A stretch of 37,551 nt of DNA from DG-33 sp964345105 (GTDB taxonomy: Archaea; Hadarchaeota; Hadarchaeia; Hadarchaeales; Hadarchaeaceae): positions 1-37,551 of the forward strand of contig CAYFPZ010000001.1 in assembly GCA_964345105.1 (NCBI GenBank), in the 5' to 3' direction. Of this stretch, positions 24,281 through 32,618 are shown in pieces (positions within the stretch are counted from its first letter, which is position 1; every line of letters starts with the position of its first letter). The notes beneath the pieces were generated by a model. That model did no database searches. It saw nothing but the letters and a program-made list of their open reading frames with translations, and was not told the origin of the DNA. Made by a program: the position numbers and the translations under genes.

Positions 24281-25210
24281 TCATGCCTTTTTTAACAGTA
24301 CCACCCGGCTTGGCCTAGACTCGTCTGCGATAGAGTAACCGGTCTCTATAGCTAGCTCTCTAGCGAATCCATTTACCTCATCTTGCAGGGGCATGTTTTC
24401 CATCATCAGTCTCCTTCGAGAGAACCCGACGAACATATAGGCCTTAGCCTCTATGAAATCTGCCCCAGATTTATCAATCATTTTTGCGTATTGTTCAGGT
24501 TTCTTGAGGTTGAGCCCTTTAACTAACGTTAGCCGGATTGCTTTCCTGCACTTGAAACACGGCATGAGTTCTAAGCTCTGATTCAACCGCTTCCAGCCGT
24601 CGGGAATGGTTGGTTGGCACACCACCTCGTAGGTCTCGGGATCTGGAGCGACGACTGAAATATAAAGCTGCGTGGGTTCGACGATACTTTCCAAAACTTC
24701 TGGGTGCATACCATTTGTGACCAAAAAACTAGTCATACCCCGCCTACCGCACTCCTCGATTAACTCGCTGATATCAGGATAAAAAGTCGGTTCACCAGCT
24801 AACGAAATCGCACATTGTTTTGGTTCCTGAGCTTCCTTAAACTTCTTTTTGTCGGCATTGGGATTGCCACCGAACCCGCTGAGCAGCTTTCTCTGCGCTG
24901 AAATTGCCCCATCCAAAATATCTGCTGGCTCATCGACCTCGCCGACCCAGCTCGGAGTTGTCACATCGGTATTCCTCCAGCAGTAAACGCAACGGTGGTC
25001 GCAGAAAGGTAGGCTGGGGGTGAGCTGGAGGCATCGATGGCTCCGAATGCCGAGGTCTCGCCCATAAAAGCGTTCTTTGTAGCAAACGCCACGGTTAAGC
25101 AAGCTCTTCCGGGTCCAATGGCAGACTTTTACTGCGCTGTGCTTGTGCTCTCCCACGAAACGATACCCAGCCAGTTCTAACTCTGATAACTCTTCAGCCG
25201 AAATTGCCAT
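24281..25210 (-). CDS. taw1: tRNA 4-demethylwyosine synthase Taw1 (TYW1)
   Basis: A 309-residue radical SAM enzyme that converts N1-methylguanosine-37 of tRNA-Phe to the tricyclic imG-14 using pyruvate. The radical cluster is C70-DHR-C74-VY-C77; the second cluster ligands characteristic of TYW1 are C30, C43 and C60. SLAGEPTFYPDI and EAKAYMFVGFSRRRL are typical family segments. It follows the DHH gene by 12 bases and may be the last gene of the large superoperon. Confidence 0.95.
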   Translation of the reverse strand: MAISAEELSELELAGYRFVGEHKHSAVKVCHWTRKSLLNRGVCYKERFYGRDLGIRSHRCLQLTPSLPFCDHRCVYCWRNTDVTTPSWVGEVDEPADILDGAISAQRKLLSGFGGNPNADKKKFKEAQEPKQCAISLAGEPTFYPDISELIEECGRRGMTSFLVTNGMHPEVLESIVEPTQLYISVVAPDPETYEVVCQPTIPDGWKRLNQSLELMPCFKCRKAIRLTLVKGLNLKKPEQYAKMIDKSGADFIEAKAYMFVGFSRRRLMMENMPLQDEVNGFARELAIETGYSIADESRPSRVVLLKKA

Positions 25211-25222
25211 CGAACCACTTTG

Positions 25223-26206
25223 TTATTTCTTCAGCTTTATTTTCTGCTGCAGGAGCCCGAACAGATGTTTTTTGGCTTCCTCAAGCTTCCCTTTGCCATG
25301 CATGCTCGCTGCACCTGCATGACCTCCTCCACTTCCCTCGAACTGTTTACCCATCTCTTCCATGAGTTCGCCCAAGTGAAGCCCTGTTAGTTTCAAGGTC
25401 TCTTGGCGCGCTCGCCCGCTGACCATCACCTCTCCTTTTTCTTCCGAGCCCACAAACGCTACATCAGCCCCAATTCGCACCAACATCCCGGCCGCGTCTC
25501 CCTCAAAGGAACCCAGCTCGGAAAATACCACCAAATATTTATGGACCCGGCGTAGCTCCGCGCGTGCAGCGGCTTTCAACATTGCGACGCGTTTAGAGTA
25601 ATCCTCGGGTAATTTGAGACTCTTATTCACGCGTGCGTAATCGCCCCCTGCCTCGAGAAGCTGATGTACTGCCTCAAATGTTTTATCTTTCGCGAACCTG
25701 AAGTGTCCGGTGTCGCTGATGATGCCGGCGAGCAACAAAGAGGCCTGCTCAGAGGTGGGCTCCATCCCCAGCTTCTTGAGGAGCCGCAGAATAATCTCAG
25801 CCTCTGAGGTAAACTCCTCCCGAACAAAGTATGAGGTCGCTAGTTGCTTCATCGCCTCGACCGGACGATGGTGATCTATTACCACTAGCTTAGACACTCC
25901 TTTCCTCAGTTGCTCCCCAAGCTTACCAAGATGTTCCAAGCTTGAAGTGTCAACGAGCACAACGAGGTCTGCATCAAGCTGGGGATTTATCTTGATTTCC
26001 CGCCCGAAAGTTTTCAAAACGTTTTGGGAGATAAGGCTGATATCCTCCGAACCCCCAGCCTGAGCCTGCGCGCCCAAATGCTTGAGAGCTTCGGCGAGTA
26101 CTATTGCGCTAGCGGCGGCGTCTGGGTCGGCGTTGTGGTGGCAAAGCACTAAAATTCGCTGCTTGCGCCTAGCAGCTTCCGCTAGAAAATCAGCTAGTTC
26201 TTTCAT
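25223..26206 (-). CDS. DHH/DHHA1 family phosphoesterase (NrnA-like)
   Basis: A 327-residue DHH phosphoesterase. Metal motifs are HNADPDA (about 24-30), VDTSS (D86), IDHHRP (DHH at 111-113) and the DHHA1 glycine motif GSGGGHAGAA near the C-terminus. Relatives degrade nanoRNA, pAp or cyclic dinucleotides (NrnA/GdpP-like), and some archaeal members are exonucleases; the exact substrate is open. It lies 14 bases after the prefoldin gene, on the same transcript as the exosome genes, which favours RNA turnover. Confidence 0.88.
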   Translation of the reverse strand: MKELADFLAEAARRKQRILVLCHHNADPDAAASAIVLAEALKHLGAQAQAGGSEDISLISQNVLKTFGREIKINPQLDADLVVLVDTSSLEHLGKLGEQLRKGVSKLVVIDHHRPVEAMKQLATSYFVREEFTSEAEIILRLLKKLGMEPTSEQASLLLAGIISDTGHFRFAKDKTFEAVHQLLEAGGDYARVNKSLKLPEDYSKRVAMLKAAARAELRRVHKYLVVFSELGSFEGDAAGMLVRIGADVAFVGSEEKGEVMVSGRARQETLKLTGLHLGELMEEMGKQFEGSGGGHAGAASMHGKGKLEEAKKHLFGLLQQKIKLKK

Positions 26207-26220
26207 GATTTCAGCTCAAG

Positions 26221-26583
26221 CTAGGCTGATTCGTCAATCTGCTTGCCCTTTAGCGCTCCTTCGAGCTTCTCGCGCATTTCGCGCAGGCGTTGGACGACGC
26301 GTTCCTCTTGGCGCCCGAGTGTTTTTATTCGCAGATCAAGGGTTTCTTTCTGCCCGCTCAAACTTTTTTTCAGTTCTTCCCGTTCTGATTTGACTAAGAT
26401 GGTCCCCACGCTCTTGTAGACTGCGGCACCCTCTTGGATTTTATCGAGTTCCTCAAGGGCCCGCTCGGTTTCCCGCATGAGCAGCTCGAGCTGTTGCTTC
26501 TGTGTCATCAAAGCCTGAGCTTGCTGCTGAGCCTGCTGGAACTGTGCGAGCTGATGGCGCAGCTGAGGTGATAGCTTCTCCAT
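26221..26583 (-). CDS. pfdB: Prefoldin beta subunit
   Basis: A 120-residue protein with two long coiled-coil helices linked by beta hairpins (YKSVGTILVKSEREELKKSL), the classic prefoldin beta fold. Prefoldin is a jellyfish-shaped hexamer that passes unfolded proteins to the thermosome. The N-terminal coil is rich in Gln (QFQQAQQQAQALMTQKQQ). It directly follows pcc1, the usual euryarchaeal neighbour. Confidence 0.95.
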   Translation of the reverse strand: MEKLSPQLRHQLAQFQQAQQQAQALMTQKQQLELLMRETERALEELDKIQEGAAVYKSVGTILVKSEREELKKSLSGQKETLDLRIKTLGRQEERVVQRLREMREKLEGALKGKQIDESA

Positions 26584-26844
26584 TTATTTTCTCCTCGGTT
26601 TGATCATATCGCGCGCGACGATTGCCCATCGAAGGAACGAATTTAACGCCGCACGCAAGGCTGCTGTATCTTCTGCATCTACCCGCAAGCATAAAACGTT
26701 TTTCCTGCGCTGGATGCTTACCCTACACCGCGTCGAAGCTGGCAACGCTTCCTCGGGTTTGAGCGCCTTTTGTACTGCTCCTGCTTCGCGCGAGGTTCGG
26801 AAGGTGAACTCGACCGTTGCGCTAGCTTGTTTCGCCTTCACCAC
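26584..26844 (-). CDS. pcc1: KEOPS complex subunit Pcc1
   Basis: An approximately 86-residue Pcc1 protein, the dimerisation subunit of KEOPS, which makes t6A37 in tRNA. TVEFTFRTSREAGAVQKAL and LRAALNSFLRWAIVARDMI are typical. The start is uncertain: GGGAG at 26854-26850 positions GTG 26844 or GTG 26841 well, while a TTG at 26856 would add four residues. It overlaps the end of the Brix gene. The kinase subunit Bud32 is also in this window, at 31950. Confidence 0.88.
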   Translation of the reverse strand: MVKAKQASATVEFTFRTSREAGAVQKALKPEEALPASTRCRVSIQRRKNVLCLRVDAEDTAALRAALNSFLRWAIVARDMIKPRRK

Positions 26845-27352
26845 ATGATCTCCCAAAACTCGTGATTTGGAGCACCGGCCCGATTACTTCGGAACTCGGC
26901 CTTAGCTGGAACTGGAGTTTAAGCTGGTTGTCGGAAGTTATCACGACAACAGCACCGGTATTTGGCAGTTCACTTGAGATGGTTAGGCCCAATAACTCAC
27001 CAAGAAAATTTGCGAGATTCCGCACCTTTTGTTCTTCGGCATAAACCTTCACCCTCTCTAGTTTGACTTTTTGCCCGAGATCTCGCTGAAGCTTGACCCC
27101 ACCTAGCTCGACCCACGCGTCAAGCCATCGCCAGCCATTGGCCACATCCAAAAATCGTAATTCTATCGGTCCCCCGCCGAGATTACTTACGACCATCACA
27201 CGATTATGACCGAGTGAGCCTGCAAATGAGGCTATTTTGTTTATTGTTTTCGCTCCACGCGGCACATATTTCGCGTCAGGGAGAACCCGCGCGAGTTCCC
27301 GGCATAAAATTCTCGTACGGTGTGTTGATTTTCTAGAAGTGGAAATGAGCAT
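26822..27352 (-). CDS. Brix-domain ribosome biogenesis protein
   Basis: A 176-residue Brix/IMP4-type protein, the archaeal version of a eukaryotic rRNA-processing factor. The N-terminal ISTSRKSTHRTRILCRELAR and the NKIASFAGSLGHNRVMVVSN segment are characteristic. It binds rRNA during subunit assembly. The start lies right after the rpoP stop (TAAATG). It overlaps pcc1 by about 23-35 bp depending on the pcc1 start. Confidence 0.92.
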   Translation of the reverse strand: MLISTSRKSTHRTRILCRELARVLPDAKYVPRGAKTINKIASFAGSLGHNRVMVVSNLGGGPIELRFLDVANGWRWLDAWVELGGVKLQRDLGQKVKLERVKVYAEEQKVRNLANFLGELLGLTISSELPNTGAVVVITSDNQLKLQFQLRPSSEVIGPVLQITSFGRSCGEGETS

Positions 27353-27484
27353 TTACCTCGCCTTGATTTTACGGACAATCTCTTGGCGAGGTTTATACAG
27401 TATGCGGTACCCACAGTGAGGACATCGCACACGCCCCTCGGGGAGCTTCTCAATTACCATTCCGCAGTTGCTACACTTTAACAC
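27353..27484 (-). CDS. rpoP: DNA-directed RNA polymerase subunit P (Rpb12-like)
   Basis: A 43-residue protein easily missed because of its size: MLKCSNCGMVIEKL, then VRCPHCGYRILYKPR and a basic tail ending KIKAR. The four cysteines (C4, C7, C21, C24) form the zinc ribbon of RpoP, a core subunit of archaeal RNA polymerase. The GTG start at 27484 directly follows the eL43 stop with no spacer, and the stop abuts the Brix ATG. This position between eL43 and Brix is the usual archaeal order. Confidence 0.93.
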   Translation of the reverse strand: MLKCSNCGMVIEKLPEGRVRCPHCGYRILYKPRQEIVRKIKAR

Positions 27485-27751
27485 TCAACCCTCCTCCGTC
27501 CCACCAGTAGCTTTCATTTCGGCAGGGGGCGCCAGAGCTGAGAGTGAGTAGGCCGCGCCAGCAAATTTCACCCCACAACGTCCGCACTGCCAGATCGAAG
27601 TGCTAATGCGTTTGACCTTTACCCCACCACAGCTCGGACATTTGTAGCGCTGTTTGCGCTTTTGATCCACCGCTAGGGCGAGCTTTCGAATCTTTGTCCC
27701 ATAGCGCGGACCGAACCTGCCGGTGGAACCTATCTTCTTCATACGAGGCAC
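27485..27751 (-). CDS. rpl37ae: Large ribosomal subunit protein eL43 (L37Ae)
   Basis: An 88-residue ribosomal protein with the basic N-terminus KKIGSTGRFGPRYGTKIRK and a zinc ribbon C38-PS-C41 and C56-GR-C59. The C-terminal extension after the zinc ribbon (ALAPPAEMKATGGTEEG) is low complexity. The GTG at 27751 starts MPRMKK; ATG at 27742 is an alternative. It lies four bases after rrp42. Confidence 0.95.
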   Translation of the reverse strand: MPRMKKIGSTGRFGPRYGTKIRKLALAVDQKRKQRYKCPSCGGVKVKRISTSIWQCGRCGVKFAGAAYSLSALAPPAEMKATGGTEEG

Positions 27752-27755
27752 ACAT

Positions 27756-28526
27756 TCACCCCAATTTTACTCGAAGTTCTGCTGCCTTCGCCCGGGCCAG
27801 CTCGTAGGCCTGCTCTAGCTCCTCCCGCGAGAAGTACCCGATGCCACCTTTCTGCATCGCGCATATGCTACCATCCTCAATCGTCGCTATGGTTATTCGC
27901 GCGTCCATCACACTTTCCTCGTCCAGACACGGGTCGACCATCAGCTTGCCGTTGATTTTCGCCATGGTCACCGCCACGGGCTTTTCTTGGAGCGGGAACT
28001 CAGGCAGCGTCCACGCCTCGTCCTCAGGCAGCTTTACATTCAGAAGCGCTGCTATTGCCGCAAGCGCCGAGGCATCAATCAAGTTTCCGTCGTGGTCGAG
28101 GGCGTAAATATCGATGAATACCGCCCACACGTCCTCGCCAGATTTTATTACCATCTTTTCTAAATCGATTGCCTCCGACTCACGTACGCCTCGATCGACC
28201 ACGCGAGCTAGCTCAATCGCATTTTCATCGGGGCGCCCCGGCTCGAAGGTGGGCGATGCCAAAGGCAAGAGTTCCGCGTTGACGATAAGCACCCCGCTAT
28301 CCGGCCGATCGGTAAACGGCTCAGCGTGCTCCAACTTGACTCCAGCAAGCACCTGCGTCTTCCCAATCTTCACGAGAGCTGAGCCTTGAGCACTCTTGAT
28401 TGGGCTGACCTCAACCGATACCTCCCGGAACTGGTCCAACATCCGGGTGTCAACACGCTTGCCTTGGCGCACGAGGTCGGCGATATAATCACGCTTTACG
28501 CTCGAAACTATCCCGTACATTTCCAT
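27756..28526 (-). CDS. rrp42: Exosome subunit Rrp42 (non-catalytic RNase PH-like)
   Basis: A 256-residue RNase PH-fold protein. GKRVDTRMLDQFREVSVEV and GSALVKIGKTQVLAGVK mark Rrp42, which alternates with Rrp41 in the hexameric ring of the archaeal exosome and shapes the RNA path but lacks the phosphorolytic residues. It follows rrp41 with a 3-bp gap, the near-universal archaeal arrangement. Confidence 0.96.
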   Translation of the reverse strand: MEMYGIVSSVKRDYIADLVRQGKRVDTRMLDQFREVSVEVSPIKSAQGSALVKIGKTQVLAGVKLEHAEPFTDRPDSGVLIVNAELLPLASPTFEPGRPDENAIELARVVDRGVRESEAIDLEKMVIKSGEDVWAVFIDIYALDHDGNLIDASALAAIAALLNVKLPEDEAWTLPEFPLQEKPVAVTMAKINGKLMVDPCLDEESVMDARITIATIEDGSICAMQKGGIGYFSREELEQAYELARAKAAELRVKLG

Positions 28527-28529
28527 GTT

Positions 28530-29252
28530 TTATTCCTCCTTTTTGATTGCGTACTTATCTCTTAGGGCTTGCCGCTGTGCTTCGTATATCTGCTCACACC
28601 CCTTAAATGCGAGGTCCAGAGCCTGCTTGAACTCTTCTCCGGTAAAGTGGCCGTCCATCTGCAGTAGTGTAATCAGCTTCTTCCTAGGGATCATTGCTAT
28701 CGGCATGTCCGTAGTTCCCTCCTGGTCCTCTTCCTTGGTCAGGTCAAGCACTATTGTATCTTCCACCTTTCCGACCGCGACCGATGAAACCATGTCGCGC
28801 ATCGGAACGCCGGCATCAGCCAGTGCAACGGCTGCAGCGGTTATACCCGCGGTGCGCGTCCCAGCATCGGCCTGCAGAACCTCGATGAAGACATCGATGA
28901 CCGATCTCGGGTAGAGTTTCAAGAAAACCACTGGCTCAAGGGCCTCTCGTGTCACCTTCGATATCTCTACCGAGCGCCTATCGGGCCCGGGACGCTTTCG
29001 CTCATCTACCGAGAAAGGGGCCATGTTGTAGCGGCATCGCAGTACCGCCGTGTCAGGCTGCTGATGGTGGCGTGGGTGCATCTCCCGCGGCCCGTAGACC
29101 GCCGCGAGCACCTTGTTGGCGCCGAGCTCGACATAGGCCGAACCGTCCGCTCGTTCCAAAGTGCCTACCTCTATTTTCAATGGTCTTAGTTCATCCGGCG
29201 CGCGACCGTCAAGCCGTTTGCCGTCCACAATTAGTTTTTCAGGTTTTTCCAT
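28530..29252 (-). CDS. rrp41: Exosome catalytic subunit Rrp41
   Basis: A 240-residue RNase PH-fold subunit that degrades or tails RNA 3' ends by phosphorolysis. The phosphate-site segment ADAGTRTAGITAA and the acidic catalytic segment LDLTKEEDQEGTTDMPIA are both intact. It assembles with Rrp42 (next gene) and the Rrp4 cap (previous gene). The gene abuts the rrp4 stop directly. Confidence 0.97.
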   Translation of the reverse strand: MEKPEKLIVDGKRLDGRAPDELRPLKIEVGTLERADGSAYVELGANKVLAAVYGPREMHPRHHQQPDTAVLRCRYNMAPFSVDERKRPGPDRRSVEISKVTREALEPVVFLKLYPRSVIDVFIEVLQADAGTRTAGITAAAVALADAGVPMRDMVSSVAVGKVEDTIVLDLTKEEDQEGTTDMPIAMIPRKKLITLLQMDGHFTGEEFKQALDLAFKGCEQIYEAQRQALRDKYAIKKEE

Positions 29253-29948
29253 TCATTCTCCTCCTTCTGATTTTATTTTTTCAAGCATGAGGTGCACTCT
29301 ATCGGTCAAACCAGAGATATGCGCCTCGCGCTCGATCATGAGTAGGGCCTCGATGATGGCGTTGGTCATGCGCGGATTCTTTCCCCATATCATTATCCGC
29401 CCGTTCTGCCCGACCTTGATCCTGCACTCGCCAACATTCTCAAGGGTTTTGAGCATCGAGCCCTTTCGTCCGATAACGCGGGGGATTTTCATAGGTGAAA
29501 TCTCAACCAGTTTTCCCCCTTCAACTCGGCCCATCCCAGGTTCACCTGCCTCAAGCTGGATGCGCATGCGCTCGTTTACATCTTTGACCCCCGCGATCAC
29601 CACATCTCCCATGCCCAAGTATTGGCTGATATCTTCACGAACTAGGTCGACCTTTCGCCGCAGCAAATCTGAAACAAAAAGATTTCCAGTATATGGTGAG
29701 TTTATGTCGAGAATCCAGCCCGAGTAGTGGGAATCCACAACCACCCCTATCACCACATCGCCTACCTTCGGGATGTAGCGTCCCTGTAGTGGGATGATTC
29801 GGATATTTTGCCCGCGCACATCCGCGAGACCCACAACCGATGCATAGACATGCTTGTCCTCTAGAAACGCGCCTTCGTACACCCGGTAGCTTCCCTCGGC
29901 GATTAGCTGCCCGGGCACTACCAGCTCGCGATTTTGAACGTGAAGCAT
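29253..29948 (-). CDS. rrp4: Exosome RNA-binding cap subunit Rrp4
   Basis: A 231-residue protein with an N-terminal beta domain (LVVPGQLIAEG), an S1 domain (about 60-130, VGDVVIGVVVDSHYSGWILD) and a KH domain with IGRKGS at about 160-165. It caps the Rrp41/42 ring and feeds RNA into it. Start and stop are tightly packed between SBDS and rrp41. Confidence 0.96.
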   Translation of the reverse strand: MLHVQNRELVVPGQLIAEGSYRVYEGAFLEDKHVYASVVGLADVRGQNIRIIPLQGRYIPKVGDVVIGVVVDSHYSGWILDINSPYTGNLFVSDLLRRKVDLVREDISQYLGMGDVVIAGVKDVNERMRIQLEAGEPGMGRVEGGKLVEISPMKIPRVIGRKGSMLKTLENVGECRIKVGQNGRIMIWGKNPRMTNAIIEALLMIEREAHISGLTDRVHLMLEKIKSEGGE

Positions 29949-30641
29949 TCACAACACCTTCGTTTCTACCTCGCCCCGGGTCAAATCATTAAGCTTGTCG
30001 AAGAACTCCCCTTGAATGCCAGCGGGGATTTCCACGACCACGACCCAAGAACCATCATTTAACCACTCTTCCTGCTTGACGGTAGCAAAGTTCCTTACCA
30101 CCCGGTTGGCCTTACCCGTGTAGCTTGCGGGAATTTTGACCGCGATTCTTCGCGTCTCGAACTTTAGGGGGATAAGTGGCAGCAGCACCTTTACTATACC
30201 AGGGAGTTGTTCCTCGGCGCTCTTGAACTCGTCAACATGTACCTTGGCCTCAGCTAGTGCGCCCTCGATTCGCGCGGGTGGATGAGGCAGGCCCGTCTGA
30301 GGGTTTATCGCCCGCTTCGAGATGAGCGCCACGACTTGTCGCCACCGTTGCTCGCGCATCTTGCGGCGCTGCTCGGTGGTCACTTGAACCTCGCCCTTTC
30401 GGATCACATGTTCAGCGATTTTAAACACGTCGAGCGTGCCGAAGACCTTCTGCATCATTTCCTCAGAGGCCGCCTCGCCCTTCTTGGAGTCCTTGAAAAT
30501 TTTGTCGATGGCAAGTATGTTATGCATGTCTACTTCCTCCCCCGTTCTTAGAGCAAGGGCTAACTCAGGGTCGACAAGTACTTCAAAAGCCGTGTCGTGA
30601 CTAGACATCCTAGCGATAACTGCGTCCTCAAGCCTTACCAT
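29949..30641 (-). CDS. Ribosome maturation protein SBDS (Sdo1)
   Basis: A 230-residue SBDS family protein, which helps remove aIF6 from the large subunit in late 60S-type maturation. FEVLVDPELALALRTGE in the N-terminal FYSH domain, TTEQRRKMREQRWRQVVALI in the central helical domain, and RIEGALAEAKVHVDEFKSAE leading to the C-terminal ferredoxin-like domain are characteristic. It lies between psmA and rrp4, its standard archaeal neighbours. Confidence 0.96.
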   Translation of the reverse strand: MVRLEDAVIARMSSHDTAFEVLVDPELALALRTGEEVDMHNILAIDKIFKDSKKGEAASEEMMQKVFGTLDVFKIAEHVIRKGEVQVTTEQRRKMREQRWRQVVALISKRAINPQTGLPHPPARIEGALAEAKVHVDEFKSAEEQLPGIVKVLLPLIPLKFETRRIAVKIPASYTGKANRVVRNFATVKQEEWLNDGSWVVVVEIPAGIQGEFFDKLNDLTRGEVETKVL

Positions 30642-30647
30642 AACCCG

Positions 30648-31400
30648 CTACTCCTTGGCGGGTTTGGCTGGCGGCTTGGGACTCATTTTCTTTATGTATT
30701 TATCCAAATCTTCGGATCCCAATTTCTTGAAAATCTTAGTCTTGCTCGGGATGATTGCCATCTCTACTTTGTCAGGGTCAATTTCCCCCTCGATCACAGT
30801 TCGCAGCGCCTCTAGAGCGAGGATAATCACGTCGTTGAGCGACATCTTATCATCATAGCGGCGCTCTAGGAACTCAGTGACCGTTGAGGCTCCACCCCCT
30901 ATTGCTTGGCACTTGTACGCTGCAACCACACCACTGGGATCGGTTTCGAAGAGATGAGCGCTCTTCACGTCGACGCCAGCAATTAGCAGCCTAGCCCCAA
31001 AGGGTCTGACGCCGCCATGTTGAGTGTAGAGCTGCTTGATATCGCCGATACGCTTCGCCAGCGCTTGCACGCTAATCGGCTCATCGTAGCGCAAGCGGTT
31101 GATTTGCGCCTCGATGCGCGCGTGGTCAATCAGCACCCGAGCGTCAGCGATTAACCCAGAAGCTGCAGCTCCGATATGCTCGTCCACTTGGAATATCTTC
31201 TCGATCGACACTTCCTCCACTAATTTGCTTCGAACTCTTTTTTCCGCAGCCAAAACCACTCCTTCGTTTACCTTGATGCCCAAGGCTGTCAGGCCCCGCT
31301 TCACAGCCTCTTGGGCGTACTGAACCTGGAATAGTTTACCATCTGGGCTGAAGATGGTAATCGCCCTATCGTAGCCGGCTCCAGGTGGCACAAAAGCCAT
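30648..31400 (-). CDS. psmA: Proteasome alpha subunit
   Basis: A 250-residue 20S proteasome alpha subunit: YDRAITIFSPDGKLFQVQYA is the N-terminal alpha signature, followed by EAVKRGLTALGIK. The C-terminus has a short Lys/Pro/Ala tail (SPKPPAKPAKE). The alpha ring gates entry to the beta protease chamber; beta is not in the window. AAGGTG precedes the ATG, and a TATA element at 31453-31463 suggests its own promoter inside the operon. Confidence 0.97.
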   Translation of the reverse strand: MAFVPPGAGYDRAITIFSPDGKLFQVQYAQEAVKRGLTALGIKVNEGVVLAAEKRVRSKLVEEVSIEKIFQVDEHIGAAASGLIADARVLIDHARIEAQINRLRYDEPISVQALAKRIGDIKQLYTQHGGVRPFGARLLIAGVDVKSAHLFETDPSGVVAAYKCQAIGGGASTVTEFLERRYDDKMSLNDVIILALEALRTVIEGEIDPDKVEMAIIPSKTKIFKKLGSEDLDKYIKKMSPKPPAKPAKE

Positions 31401-31452
31401 GCATTTACACCTTTTTTATTGATGATCGTGACTGTATCTTCTAAGCAAGTGC

Positions 31453-31463
31453 ATTTATTAATA
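31453..31463 (-). promoter_or_regulatory. Candidate promoter for psmA
   Basis: TATTAATAAAT on the minus strand in the 69-bp gap between rnp2 and psmA, about 55 bp before the psmA ATG. This is the widest gap in the superoperon, so an internal promoter is plausible. Confidence 0.45.
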
Positions 31464-31469
31464 CTTTGT

Positions 31470-31778
31470 TTAAGTGGGCACTAAGAACTTCCTCTTCGCT
31501 GCCTTTATCGTGCCGGAAACACCCAAAATCACGAACGATGCTTCTTTACCGCCGATCTTCTTAACGCTCAACATCGCTGCCTTGACTTCGTTGACCTGCT
31601 TATGACCGCAGCGCAGCAGGCCTCGTCGCGAGTCCGTGTCGTAAAGTACGAGCTTCAGCATCGTTTTGTCGACCTCCAGTTTGCGGGCATGCAAAACGTG
31701 ATTAATTGTCCACGAGATGTCCCTCTTGCTTGCCTCGTCTGTGAGCTCGAACGCGACGTACCTGCGCCTCTGCCTCAC
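31470..31778 (-). CDS. rnp2: Ribonuclease P protein component 2 (Pop5)
   Basis: A 102-residue Pop5/Rpp14-type protein of archaeal RNase P, which trims the tRNA 5' leader. RQRRRYVAFEL and RRGLLRCGHKQVNEVKAAM are typical. The start is GTG at 31778. In many Euryarchaeota the genes for Rpp30 and ribosomal L15e precede it; here the superoperon starts at this gene and those partners are not in the window. Confidence 0.93.
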   Translation of the reverse strand: MRQRRRYVAFELTDEASKRDISWTINHVLHARKLEVDKTMLKLVLYDTDSRRGLLRCGHKQVNEVKAAMLSVKKIGGKEASFVILGVSGTIKAAKRKFLVPT

Positions 31779-31850
31779 TTTACTCCCACTATCAGTTGAC
31801 GACTGGTGTTAATAACGAACTATATTCCCTCAAAAAACACCCCTACCGAA

Positions 31851-31884
31851 ATCTAGCTGGTAGTCAGACTTGGGGTAGCTAGAT
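31851..31884. repeat. Inverted repeat upstream of bud32
   Basis: ATCTAGCT at 31851-31858 and AGCTAGAT at 31877-31884 form a perfect 8-bp inverted repeat with an 18-base spacer, in the divergent region between rnp2 and bud32. It could be an operator. The rest of the 31779-31949 spacer holds AT-rich promoter-like sequence and an AGGTGG ribosome site for bud32, but no gene. Confidence 0.4.
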
Positions 31885-31949
31885 AAATCGTAAAGGGTGA
31901 TTTCATTTAGTTATGGACGTACGTAAATAGCGGTAGCAGGTGGTGCGAT

Positions 31950-32618
31950 ATGGTGTTATTTAAAAAAGGAGCTGAGGCAAATCTCTACCTCGAGAATTTT
32001 TCACGCGTGCTCTACCGCGCAGGTAAAGACCGGGTCATCGTTAAGCACCGCATCTCGAAGCGTTACCGCGTTTCTGAATTGGACAAACAGTTGCGAGAGT
32101 CTAGAACCGCGCTCGAAGCAAAGTTGCTCGCGGATGCAAAAAAAGCCGGGACACCCACCCCCACGATATTTGAGGTCGATCGCGTGGGCATGCGAATCGT
32201 GATGGGATTCATCGAAGGCAAGCAGGTCAAGCTAGTGCTCGACAAACTGAGATCTTCCGCGAGGCAGAGGTTATGCAAGTTAATAGGCAGACAAGTCGCT
32301 AAGTTGCACCGCGCCGGCATCGTGCACGGGGACCTGACGACATCGAACATGATTCTGACCCGGGAAGGCAAGATCTACTTCGTCGATTTTGGGCTGGGTG
32401 AATACAATCCCTCGCTCGAAGCCCGCGGGGTGGACCTACACTTGCTCAGGCGCGCCCTTCAAAGTATCCATTTTCGTATCACCGACGAGGCTTACCGAGC
32501 GGTTTTAGCTGGCTACAAGCGAGAATTCGGTGAGGGGGCGAATGAAGTGATCAAACGAGTTGAAGAAATTGAGCGTCGGGGGCGTTACGTGCCCAAGGAG
32601 GAGCGGGCATGGCATTAA
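31950..32618 (+). CDS. bud32: KEOPS kinase/ATPase Bud32
   Basis: A 222-residue small atypical kinase of KEOPS. It has the glycine-poor loop GAEANLYL, K32, the catalytic VHGDLTTSNMI (D128, N133), DFG at 146-148 with DFGLGEY, and the basic C-terminal tail. Bud32 supports Kae1 in making tRNA t6A. In many Euryarchaeota it is fused to Kae1; here it is a separate gene with no Kae1 next to it. It overlaps the pyrophosphatase gene by 10 bp. Confidence 0.95.
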   Translation: MVLFKKGAEANLYLENFSRVLYRAGKDRVIVKHRISKRYRVSELDKQLRESRTALEAKLLADAKKAGTPTPTIFEVDRVGMRIVMGFIEGKQVKLVLDKLRSSARQRLCKLIGRQVAKLHRAGIVHGDLTTSNMILTREGKIYFVDFGLGEYNPSLEARGVDLHLLRRALQSIHFRITDEAYRAVLAGYKREFGEGANEVIKRVEEIERRGRYVPKEERAWH

